Assembly (NCBI GenBank): GCA_030539335.1
Contig: JAUNSG010000003.1
Location: forward strand, 124,001-188,000
Direction of reading: 5' to 3'
DNA from: Eubacteriales bacterium
GTDB taxonomy: Bacteria; Bacillota; Clostridia; Oscillospirales; Butyricicoccaceae
Length of the DNA: 64,000 bases
Numbering within the stretch: position 1 is the first letter of the stretch; each line of letters starts with the position of its first letter. The translations under genes and the position numbers were made by a program. The notes under the pieces are model-generated. The model saw only the letters and a list, made by a program, of their open reading frames with translations. It had not been told where the DNA came from and searched no databases. Shown in pieces: positions 16,829 to 24,061 of this stretch.

Positions 16829-18013
16829 ATGAGCAATCAACCTGTTAAGCTGTGGAATAAGAATCTGGTATTGATTATTGTCATCAATTTCCTGGTTTTC
16901 CTGAACCATCTGATGATTCTATCGACCTTCCCGTTTTATGTCGATTATCTGGGGGGAACGGAGGCCCAGGCAGGACTGGCCGCAGCAATGTTTTCCATCG
17001 TCGCCGTTGTCTTCCGTCCGATCATCGGCTGGATGCTGGACAATGGCAAGCGTAAGATCATTCTGGTCATCGGCCTATGTGGCATGGCGCTGATGCCGAT
17101 CGGCTATCTTCTGCTGGCGACCATGCTTCTTGCCTTTGTTTGCCGTATGCTGCACGGTGCATCGCTGGCGTTCTCCAATACCTCGACTGCGACCATCGCG
17201 ACGGATATCATTCCGAAGCAGCGCTTTGCAGAGGGAATGGGCATGTTTGGCCTGGCAACTGCATTGGCAACGGCGTGTGCACCGGCTCTTGGCCTTGCCC
17301 TGATGGAGCGGATGGGCTTTACGGTTCTGTTCGTGTTCGCGACGATTTCTGTGGTAGCTGCCCTGATTTTGCTGGCAATTCTCAAGACACCGGCCATTCC
17401 GGCGCAGAAGAAGCCGTTTACCGTCAAGGGTCTGCTCGATAAGGACGCAATTCCGGCTTCGGCAACCGCACTGGTGTTCATGCTGACCTATGGTGCACTG
17501 GAAAACTTCACCGCGAAATTTGCTGCGGAAGAGAACCTTCCGAGCGGCGGCCTGTTTTTCGCCATTATGGCCGTTGCCCTGCTGATTACGAGAATGTCGA
17601 CGGGCAAGGTGACCGATAAGCACGGCGAGGGCATCTTCGCGTATTCCTGCAATGGCGCGATGCTTTTGGCCTTCCTGATGATGGGCCTCTGTCCGAACAC
17701 CTTCACCTATCTGCTGTCCGCCGTACTTGCCGGCTTTGGCTTTGGCGGCCTGGAACCGGCGCTGCAGTCGATGGCAGTGGCGATCGCACCGCCGGAGCAG
17801 CGCGGAAGCGCAAATTCTACGTTCCTGTGTGCCTATGACATCGGCATTGGCGTCGGCGGCGGCATTGCCGGCCAGCTGATTTCGGCAATGGGATACCATC
17901 AGATGTTTGTCATCATGGCGGTCTTCAATGTCCTCTCGGTTGTCCTTTATATGGTGTGGGGACGCAACCATCCGTCGTCGTTCTCCTATCAGAAGAAGCA
18001 CGGAGCACAATAA
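16829..18013 (+). CDS. major facilitator superfamily transporter
   Basis: 394-aa, twelve-helix MFS protein, probably a drug or metabolite exporter. The loop 2-3 signature is seen as GWMLDNGKRK after the segment FSIVAVVFRPIIG, and the second half has GKVTDKHGEG. AAAGGAG precedes the ATG at 12 bases, somewhat long. Expression is likely controlled by the leader hairpin at 16724-16783, an arrangement often found before antibiotic-inducible efflux genes; that analogy is inference. It is followed by a bidirectional terminator. Confidence 0.88.
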   Translation: MSNQPVKLWNKNLVLIIVINFLVFLNHLMILSTFPFYVDYLGGTEAQAGLAAAMFSIVAVVFRPIIGWMLDNGKRKIILVIGLCGMALMPIGYLLLATMLLAFVCRMLHGASLAFSNTSTATIATDIIPKQRFAEGMGMFGLATALATACAPALGLALMERMGFTVLFVFATISVVAALILLAILKTPAIPAQKKPFTVKGLLDKDAIPASATALVFMLTYGALENFTAKFAAEENLPSGGLFFAIMAVALLITRMSTGKVTDKHGEGIFAYSCNGAMLLAFLMMGLCPNTFTYLLSAVLAGFGFGGLEPALQSMAVAIAPPEQRGSANSTFLCAYDIGIGVGGGIAGQLISAMGYHQMFVIMAVFNVLSVVLYMVWGRNHPSSFSYQKKHGAQ

Positions 18014-18031
18014 AAAAAGAGCAAAAAATTT

Positions 18032-18068
18032 GCCCGTCTGGCCTAAGCCAGACGGGCATCGTTTTTTT
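18032..18068. terminator. bidirectional terminator
   Basis: Perfect 11-bp stem GCCCGTCTGGC / GCCAGACGGGC with loop CTAA. A T run follows on the plus strand and an A run precedes it, so it can also end the convergent minus-strand gene. Confidence 0.9.
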
Positions 18069-18606
18069 AATTGGCTTTCAGAGAAGCGCTTGGAGCGGCG
18101 GACGTCCTGCGGTGAAACAGGATACCGAAGAACCAGTGGGTGAACGGCGCGGCGGCGAACATATTCCAGAAGAATGCCATGGGGAAATTCTTGAGGAAGG
18201 TGCCGACCCAGATTGCCGGGAGCTGGATGACCGGTGCACCGCCCAGAATGAGATTGAACAGGATGGAAGCCACCAAACTCATCGTCGGGCACATGATGGC
18301 GATGGTGCCGGCCTGACGCATCAGCTGACAGAAGTACGGGTTGTCCTTCTTCGGGTCACAGTGACGAGCGGCAAAGGCGGCGCCGATGCGGTTGCCCCAC
18401 AGATTGGAGAACAGGAAAACAAACGCACCCATGTACAACGCTTCTTTGAACGCATCCCAGAAGATGATGTTGGTCATGTTGCTGAATCCACCGGCGGTCA
18501 GATCGACGCCCATCTTAATGGCGACGTTGTAGACCTCCATGCCGTATGCCATGGCATAGGACATGATGATACCGAAAATGATTCCCTGAACTTTGTTTTT
18601 TGGCAT
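18067..18606 (-). CDS. DUF2798-like integral membrane protein
   Basis: 179-aa protein with four to five hydrophobic segments. The opening MPKNKVQGIIFGIIMSYAM and two similar halves are the pattern of the DUF2798 family of small bacterial membrane proteins of unknown function. AGGAGG stands before the ATG. The gene's stop overlaps the end of the shared terminator with the MFS gene. Its leader contains a promoter and a strong start-proximal hairpin (18644-18733), so expression may depend on read-through. Confidence 0.7.
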   Translation of the reverse strand: MPKNKVQGIIFGIIMSYAMAYGMEVYNVAIKMGVDLTAGGFSNMTNIIFWDAFKEALYMGAFVFLFSNLWGNRIGAAFAARHCDPKKDNPYFCQLMRQAGTIAIMCPTMSLVASILFNLILGGAPVIQLPAIWVGTFLKNFPMAFFWNMFAAAPFTHWFFGILFHRRTSAAPSASLKAN

Positions 18607-18635
18607 ATAAGATTCCTCCTAAAGCAAGAAATAAA

Positions 18636-18691
18636 CAAGAAAAAACACGCTGTGGAAATCAACTAGACTTACGTGATTTTCACAACGTGTT
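18636..18691 (-). ncRNA. long leader hairpin plus U run before the DUF2798-like gene
   Basis: The arms 18644-18661 and 18674-18691 pair over 18 positions with one G-U and one A-C mismatch; the loop is 12 bases. On the minus strand the hairpin is followed by TTTTTTCTTG. It starts a few bases after the predicted start site. A close sequence relative lies at 19808-19855. Confidence 0.6.
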
Positions 18692-18703
18692 GCAATGCTT
18701 GTT

Positions 18704-18733
18704 ATTATAACGGATTTGGGAGGAGATTTCCAA
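18704..18733 (-). promoter_or_regulatory. promoter upstream of the DUF2798-like gene
   Basis: Minus-strand TTGGAA (18733-18728), 18-base spacer, TATAAT (18709-18704). Confidence 0.6.
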
Positions 18734-18774
18734 GGGCAAAATGACGATTTCTTCTTTGGAAATGGGTATGTGAT

Positions 18775-19674
18775 TTAATTATTTTGCTTTTTTCGCTCCA
18801 TCCATTTGTGGGCAAGCTCTGTCCAAACTGCGAGATCAGGCTGGACTTCCGCTTCGTTTTGTGCATAAATTGCATTGGCAAGCCCTAATCCATGGCCTCC
18901 TTTGTCAAAGAGGTGATATTCACAGTTCACGCCATGCTGCTGCAAAGAGAGGACAAAGCGGGTTGTATCCACGGCATAGACAATAGGATCGTCGATGCTG
19001 TGCCATAGAAAGGCCGGAATGGTGAAGGAATCGACATGCTTTACCAGATTGACTGCATCCAATTGTTCTTGTGAAGGGGTCCGCGTCTGGAATAGGAATT
19101 CCTTCACCAACCTTGCGTCCTTGTTATTTGTATCATTGAGCTCCAGTACTTTTTCCGGACTTGGGTTGAGTAACGGGTAGCACAGGACCATTCCGGATAC
19201 TCTCAGTTCGTCTCCCTGCGGCACGAAGCGAAGCCGGCTGGTAAATTCCGGCGAATTCCAAAATACGCCGCAGGATGCGCAGACATGTGCTCCCGCACTG
19301 AATCCCATTAAAAACAAACGGGATGGGTCGAGATTTAATTGCTCACAATGCCCCTTCGCATAATGGATCGCTTCCATCATTTCCAGCACAGGGAGCGGGT
19401 ACCGGGCATCCGTATCCAGAGCAGCGGCTCCCTGTTCCTTCACTTCTCTGGAGGAAAACCCCAGACTGTATTCCAGGACAAAAACCGCATAGCCCTTGGC
19501 CAGAAATTCCAGCGCGACGCCTTCCCGTTCCCGCGTGGCATGGATCAAGTAGGCCCCTCCGGGAGCCAACAGAATTCCCGGCCTCTTTCGGTGAATTCCA
19601 TATCCGATCTCGGAGTCCGGGACATACGTCTTCAATTGGGCGGTTTCTGTCAAACGAATCGTTTGAATTTCCAT
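18775..19674 (-). CDS. alpha/beta hydrolase (esterase/acetyl-xylan-esterase-like)
   Basis: 299 aa from ATG 19674, preferred to the adjoining GTG because AGAAAGAAGG is seven bases upstream. It is a cytosolic serine hydrolase of the COG0657 type: an oxyanion-hole segment APGGAYLIHA, the nucleophile elbow GFSAGAH, and a C-terminal GGHGLGL carrying the catalytic His. No signal peptide. The substrate may be acetylated sugars or another short ester; this is family-level inference. Its promoter is likely TTGTAA-16-TATAAT in the 200-base region upstream. Confidence 0.82.
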   Translation of the reverse strand: MEIQTIRLTETAQLKTYVPDSEIGYGIHRKRPGILLAPGGAYLIHATREREGVALEFLAKGYAVFVLEYSLGFSSREVKEQGAAALDTDARYPLPVLEMMEAIHYAKGHCEQLNLDPSRLFLMGFSAGAHVCASCGVFWNSPEFTSRLRFVPQGDELRVSGMVLCYPLLNPSPEKVLELNDTNNKDARLVKEFLFQTRTPSQEQLDAVNLVKHVDSFTIPAFLWHSIDDPIVYAVDTTRFVLSLQQHGVNCEYHLFDKGGHGLGLANAIYAQNEAEVQPDLAVWTELAHKWMERKKQNN

Positions 19675-19807
19675 CACTTTGCCTTCTTTCTACGTCTGTT
19701 TCATGGCATTCCTGTGTTTCAAGCAGGATCGACAGGAGGGATCGTTCCCTATATTAACTATTATAATGATTCTGCTTGTTTTTACAAGATGGGGGATTCC
19801 CACTGAA

Positions 19808-19855
19808 CGCAAAAACACGTCGTGGAAATCAAACTGCTGTGATCTCCACAACGTG
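19808..19855 (-). terminator. terminator of the Hsp70-paralogue operon (repeat element)
   Basis: On the minus strand CACGTTGTGGAGATCA (19855-19840) pairs with TGATTTCCACGACGTG (19831-19816), 16 bp with two G-U, and is followed by TTTTTG. It resembles the hairpin at 18644-18691. Confidence 0.75.
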
Positions 19856-19894
19856 CGAAAATTCAGTTGAACGATGCTTTCCGGAAAAGCCGGG

Positions 19895-21676
19895 TTAAAG
19901 CGTTTGGTTCAGCAGCGGTGCGGCATCGGTACGAAGCTGCTGTACCGCCTGCTGGATGGACTCATACGCGACCTCCCCGGTGTTTGGGTTGGCCTTTCGG
20001 GTCAGGTTGTGCAGTACCCGGCTGCTCTCCTGAATGCGGTGCCGGATGGCACGGTCAAGGTTTTTTCCGGAATCGCCCTTGAGCGCGTGTTTGACGTCGT
20101 TTTGCAGCGATTCGGCTTCGTGAAGCAGGGTGAGGTTTGCCTTGCGCTGTTTTTCAAAGACAGCATACTGTGCCGCATCCCGCCGCGCCTGTTCAATGGC
20201 CTCCGGGGATAGATTGGTGCTGTCCTGAATCGTGATGGACTGCTGTTTCCCGGTCGCCAGATCCTTGGCAGATACCTGTACGATACCGTTGACATCGATA
20301 TCAAAGGTGACCTCAATCTGAGGCCGGCCGCCCAGGCGCTTGACGCCGGAGAGGCGGAAGGTGCCGAGCAGCTTGTTGTCGCGGGAGCGCGGACGTTCGC
20401 CCTGGAGCACCTTGATTTCCACCGAACGCTGCAAAAGCGAGGCGGTGGTGAAAATCTGTGAGACACGCGTGGGAATCGGTGTATTCCGCTCGATCAAGTG
20501 GGTCGCCACGCCGCCGACGGTTTCAATGGACAGCGTCATGGGAGTGACGTCCATCAGCAGCAGGTCTTTGCCAAACCGCTCCTGCTGTCCGCTGTCCGAG
20601 ACAACCAGTGCACCGGCGAGCTTGCCGCCCTGTGCGGCTGCGCCGAGTGCAACACATTCGTCCGGATTGAGCGCCTTGCTCGGCTCCAGGCCGGTCAGGG
20701 CACGTACCTTGCGCTGTACCGCGGGCATACGGGTGGAACCGCCGACAAGCAGGACGCGCGTGAGCGAAGAGGCATCGAGCCGTGCATCGCGCAGGGCGGA
20801 GAGCACAGGCTGTGTCGTGCGTTCGATGAGATCGGAGGTCATGGATTCCAATTCGGCCCGGGTCAATGTCGTTTCCAGATGAACCGGTTCTCCCTTCCGC
20901 GTTGTGAGGAACGGAAGGCGGACATCGGCGACCTGTGCGGAGGAGAGCTGTTTCTTGGCCTCCTCTGCGACTTCGTAGATGCGGCGCATGGCGGAGGGAT
21001 CGCGCTTGAGGTCAATGCCGGTCTGCTGGCGGAACTGTGCCGTCAGATGATCGGCAATGCGCGCGTCGAAATCATCCCCGCCCAAATGGTTGTCCCCACA
21101 GGTCGAAAGGACCTGGATGACACCGTGATCGATCTGGATGATGGAGACATCAAAGGTGCCGCCGCCCAGATCATAGACGAGCACCTTTTGTTCGTTTTCG
21201 TTGTCCAGCCCGTAGGCGAGTGCAGCGGCGGTCGGCTCATTGATGATCCGGCAGACCTCCAGACCGGCGATCCTGCCGGCATCGCGGGTGGCCTGGCGCT
21301 GGGCGTCGTTGAAATAGGCGGGAACCGTAATGACGGCCTGTGTGACCGGTTGACCGAGGAAGTCTTCCGCATCCTGCTTGAGATGAGCCAGGATCATGGC
21401 GGAAATTTCCTGCGGATGGAAGTCGCGGCTTCCCAGCCGGACGGTTTCGCCGGAACCCATTTTTCGCTTGATGGAGGAGACGGTCAGTTCCGGATGAATG
21501 GCAGCCTGCCGGCGGGCGGCGTTGCCCACCAGACGTTCCCATTCCGGACTGAAGCCAACGACCGATGGCGTTGTCCGTCCTCCTTCACGATTTGGTATGA
21601 CGGTGGGCTTTCCGCCCTCCACCACAGCGGCACAGCTGTTCGTTGTACCGAGATCAATTCCGATGATAGTTCCCAT
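19895..21676 (-). CDS. Hsp70-family chaperone, DnaK paralogue
   Basis: 593-aa Hsp70. The ATPase domain has phosphate-1 motif GIDLGTTNSCAAV, phosphate-2 DLGGGTFDVSI and the adenosine motif LLVGGSTRMP. The substrate-binding beta domain follows. The C-terminal lid is short and there is no EEVD-like or Gly-rich DnaK tail. It is not beside grpE, dnaJ or hrcA and has no CIRCE, so it is probably a second, specialised Hsp70 and not the housekeeping DnaK. It lies 45 bases downstream of a TetR-type regulator gene on the same strand and is probably cotranscribed with it. Confidence 0.88.
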   Translation of the reverse strand: MGTIIGIDLGTTNSCAAVVEGGKPTVIPNREGGRTTPSVVGFSPEWERLVGNAARRQAAIHPELTVSSIKRKMGSGETVRLGSRDFHPQEISAMILAHLKQDAEDFLGQPVTQAVITVPAYFNDAQRQATRDAGRIAGLEVCRIINEPTAAALAYGLDNENEQKVLVYDLGGGTFDVSIIQIDHGVIQVLSTCGDNHLGGDDFDARIADHLTAQFRQQTGIDLKRDPSAMRRIYEVAEEAKKQLSSAQVADVRLPFLTTRKGEPVHLETTLTRAELESMTSDLIERTTQPVLSALRDARLDASSLTRVLLVGGSTRMPAVQRKVRALTGLEPSKALNPDECVALGAAAQGGKLAGALVVSDSGQQERFGKDLLLMDVTPMTLSIETVGGVATHLIERNTPIPTRVSQIFTTASLLQRSVEIKVLQGERPRSRDNKLLGTFRLSGVKRLGGRPQIEVTFDIDVNGIVQVSAKDLATGKQQSITIQDSTNLSPEAIEQARRDAAQYAVFEKQRKANLTLLHEAESLQNDVKHALKGDSGKNLDRAIRHRIQESSRVLHNLTRKANPNTGEVAYESIQQAVQQLRTDAAPLLNQTL

Positions 21677-21721
21677 GTGTGTTCTTTCGTTCCTTTCGCC
21701 AACTGCTGCAGGGGATCGCGC

Positions 21722-22312
21722 TTACCAGGTCTTGTGGAATCCGGATGCCGTGGCGCGGATCAGTTCCGTGGCCAGCTTGGCAATATCCTCATCCGGAAGC
21801 ATTGGCGACGAATGCAGCCAAAGGTTAATCAGGGAAGACAAACCGCTGACGACATATTCCTGAATATACGGAACGAGAGGTGCCCCCGGGGAATGCTCTT
21901 CCATTTCCTTTTCCAGATAAGGCTGGATGTTTTCCTTCAGCCGTGCGGTTAAGCAGAAATGCTCCCCAGCGTCAAACAGCAAGCGGCACTGGTCGATGTT
22001 ATCGTGCATCGCACGGAACATTTTCAGGAAAAAATCCTCCGGACGGGAGCGGAGCGCGCTGATCTCGGTATTTTCGACCAGAGAAAAGATCATATCGAGA
22101 TAGCGGTCATCCAGTTCGTCGCGCACTTCCTGAATGTTGTGGTAGTTGTTGTAGAATGTTTTGCGGTTGACGTCTGCCTTGATCGCCAGCTCGCTGATGG
22201 TGATCTCGTCCAGCGGCTTGTCGCGCAGCAGGGCGAGAAGGGCGTTCTGAATCGCTTCGCGGGATTTGCGCTGACGGCGATCCAGTGGTTTGTTTGAAGA
22301 TATTCTAGTCAT
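21722..22312 (-). CDS. TetR/AcrR-family transcriptional regulator
   Basis: 196 aa. The N-terminal helix-turn-helix spans about residues 15-65 and contains ITISELAIKADVNRKTFYNNY, close to the TetR family signature. The C-terminal ligand-binding domain has no recognisable specificity. GAGGGGGG precedes the start codon. Because it is upstream of the Hsp70 paralogue in the same direction, it may autoregulate a tetR-hsp70 operon. The leader has a long stem-loop (22328-22379). Confidence 0.85.
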   Translation of the reverse strand: MTRISSNKPLDRRQRKSREAIQNALLALLRDKPLDEITISELAIKADVNRKTFYNNYHNIQEVRDELDDRYLDMIFSLVENTEISALRSRPEDFFLKMFRAMHDNIDQCRLLFDAGEHFCLTARLKENIQPYLEKEMEEHSPGAPLVPYIQEYVVSGLSSLINLWLHSSPMLPDEDIAKLATELIRATASGFHKTW

Positions 22313-22327
22313 AAATAAGTCCCCCCT

Positions 22328-22379
22328 CTACAGAAGCGCAGAATAGCGGGAAACCCGCAGGAAAGTATCGCTTCCGTAG
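22328..22379 (-). promoter_or_regulatory. stem-loop in the tetR leader
   Basis: CTACAGAAGCG (22328-22338) pairs with CGCTTCCGTAG (22369-22379) with one mismatch, and GCGGG/CCCGC forms an inner hairpin. It lies immediately upstream of the ribosome binding site and could affect translation or mark an operator. The remainder of the 337-base gap up to 22650 is AT-rich promoter sequence without a gene. Confidence 0.5.
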
Positions 22380-22519
22380 ATTATTAAGAATAGTATTATC
22401 ATAATGGACAAATGTGATACGGATATGATGGAGATGTTAACGGATTGTAAAAAGTATCAAATGATTCTCAGAAAAGAACAAAATGTGTATTAAAACGCAA
22501 AAGAATTTGGGAATGACCA

Positions 22520-22548
22520 TTGATGTTTTAAAAATCGTGCTATAAAAT
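22520..22548 (+). promoter_or_regulatory. likely promoter of the 98-aa gene
   Basis: TTGATG (22520-22525), 17-base spacer, TAAAAT (22543-22548). Confidence 0.45.
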
Positions 22549-22649
22549 AACGTTAAGGGTGTAAGTGAATGCTGATTTTTCGTCGGTATTCCGATAAAAG
22601 ACGAACTGAAACCGTTTCCGGCAGAACGGAAGAGAAAGGAGAGACAGGA

Positions 22650-22946
22650 ATGCGAGAAGATTATCGGATTTTCCTGGACAGCAAAGCAGGCTTGATTTCC
22701 GGCACCCTGAAGCTAAGTAACCACGAAGGTATCACGAGCGGAGAGATGGAACTGGGAAACTTTCCGCTGGTGCTCTCGAATGTCGAATTTGACGGAAAGA
22801 AACGGAGTTTCCAAGGAACACTGGGTCTGGAAGACAAGACCCTGGAATTCCGTGCGGAAGGCGAACTCGAAGACGATGTTTTGGATGTTATGCTGCGTGC
22901 TGCCGACAAGCAGATGCTGATTACCGGTTTTTTACAAACTGAATAA
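22650..22946 (+). CDS. 98-aa hypothetical protein
   Basis: Start taken at ATG 22650, which follows AAAGGAGA at proper spacing; the upstream in-frame extension lacks a ribosome binding site. The sequence alternates short polar strands (for example GLISGTLKLSNHEGITSGEMELG) and ends in a helix-like segment, suggesting a small all-beta fold. No signal peptide, no cysteines and no recognisable family. It is a single-gene unit with its own terminator. Confidence 0.65.
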   Translation: MREDYRIFLDSKAGLISGTLKLSNHEGITSGEMELGNFPLVLSNVEFDGKKRSFQGTLGLEDKTLEFRAEGELEDDVLDVMLRAADKQMLITGFLQTE

Positions 22947-22959
22947 CCGATAGAAAAAC

Positions 22960-22991
22960 TGCTGCAGAGGAAATACTGCAGCAATTTTTTT
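22960..22991 (+). terminator. intrinsic terminator
   Basis: Perfect eight-bp stem TGCTGCAG / CTGCAGCA followed by ATTTTTTT. Confidence 0.9.
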
Positions 22992-23076
22992 ATAACAAGG
23001 GTGTTTTTTTATCAATCAGGGTGTTTCGATAGAAAGGGTGTAGAACAAATTGGTATAGAGAAAGGATGGTAAAAAC

Positions 23077-23577
23077 ATGAAGCGCGGAAATAAAATAACA
23101 GCAGCGCTGTTTTTCCTTTATCTGGCTGTTTTAACGTGGATTATTCTGCTAAAAATGCAGTTTTCCTTTTCGGATTTGGATCACTTCCGAAGGATCAATT
23201 GGATTCCCTTTGCGGGTTCTGTCGTGACAAATGGGACGATTGATCTGGATGAAATCATCAATAATCTGATCGTCTTTATCCCGGTCGGGGGATACCTTGG
23301 GATGCTCAAACCGGGCTGGCCGTTCTGGAAAAAGGTGTGCCCGATTTTTGGATTGAGCCTGGTCTATGAAATCCTCCAGTTTGTCTTTGCCATAGGGGCG
23401 AGTGATATCACCGACCTGCTGAGCAATACGCTGGGCGGTGTTGTTGGGATCGTTTTCGTATGGCTCATCTCCAAAGGGTTAAAGGAAAAGACAAATGCCG
23501 TCTTAACGGTCGTGGCCGCCGCCTGCACGGTGCTGGTCCTTGCGTTTCTGGCGCTCCTTCTGGTGGCAAATCGTTAG
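23077..23577 (+). CDS. VanZ-like family membrane protein
   Basis: 166-aa protein with about five hydrophobic segments. Conserved VanZ-family elements are seen: an N-terminal helix ending LTWIILLK, NWIPF, the NLIVFIPVGGYLG helix, YEILQF and DITDLLSNTLGG. The founding VanZ gives teicoplanin resistance, but most homologues are of unknown role, so resistance should not be assumed. Its stop codon directly abuts the stop codon of the convergent minus-strand gene. Confidence 0.88.
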   Translation: MKRGNKITAALFFLYLAVLTWIILLKMQFSFSDLDHFRRINWIPFAGSVVTNGTIDLDEIINNLIVFIPVGGYLGMLKPGWPFWKKVCPIFGLSLVYEILQFVFAIGASDITDLLSNTLGGVVGIVFVWLISKGLKEKTNAVLTVVAAACTVLVLAFLALLLVANR

Positions 23578-23940
23578 TTATTGGTGTGATGCGAGCCATT
23601 CCCGATGCGGGCGGTCGTTTCCGTCGTGTGTGTCGGAAAAGTATTTGACAAAGCATTCCCCGCGCTCGGCGCATTCCTTCTGATAGGACGCGTATTCCGC
23701 CAGGTACTGTTCGTGCAGCGCACGGGCGGAGGCGTCATCCGGCGCGTTGGCGCTTTCCTGTGCAAGCACCAGCAGCATTTCGTCGCGGGCGGTCAGAAAC
23801 GCGCGGTGGAAGTCCAGCCAGCCGACCGGCAGCTCGCCGTCCACCAGCTTTCCGTAGAGCGCCGGGTCGAGCGGCGTGTCGTATGCTTCCGGCATCGGGG
23901 CAGAGGGCTTATTCGGTTTGCGGCGTCGCTTCAAAAACAT
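23578..23940 (-). CDS. 120-aa hypothetical protein
   Basis: Start set at ATG 23940, which follows a GATGAGGTGAG ribosome binding site, downstream of a TTGCTC-17-TATACT promoter. The protein opens with a basic stretch (FLKRRRKPNK), has a Pro-rich linker and then a charged, helical body with a CAERGEC segment near the end. No membrane helix or known domain. Function unknown. Confidence 0.6.
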   Translation of the reverse strand: MFLKRRRKPNKPSAPMPEAYDTPLDPALYGKLVDGELPVGWLDFHRAFLTARDEMLLVLAQESANAPDDASARALHEQYLAEYASYQKECAERGECFVKYFSDTHDGNDRPHREWLASHQ

Positions 23941-23970
23941 GGTACTCACCTCATCAAAATTGCTGCATTC

Positions 23971-23999
23971 AGTATACCATGGATGAAGGGACAGAGCAA
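23971..23999 (-). promoter_or_regulatory. promoter of the 120-aa gene
   Basis: Minus-strand TTGCTC (23999-23994), 17-base spacer, TATACT (23976-23971). Confidence 0.7.
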
Positions 24000-24016
24000 A
24001 TTGAAATGGACAAAAC

Positions 24017-24050
24017 AAACGGGCGAACCCATGGGTCCGCCCGTTTTTGT
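24017..24050. terminator. terminator of the PEP/pyruvate-binding gene, possibly bidirectional
   Basis: AAACGGGCG and CGCCCGTTT arms enclose an ACCC/GGGT inner stem around one mismatch; T runs flank it on both sides. It lies directly after the minus-strand stop at 24062. Confidence 0.75.
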
Positions 24051-24061
24051 ATGGGAAAAGA

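Noticed and set aside
23077..23577. Glycopeptide resistance locus
   Set aside because: Only a VanZ-like protein is present; vanA/B, vanH, vanX and vanRS are absent, and VanZ homologues are widespread.
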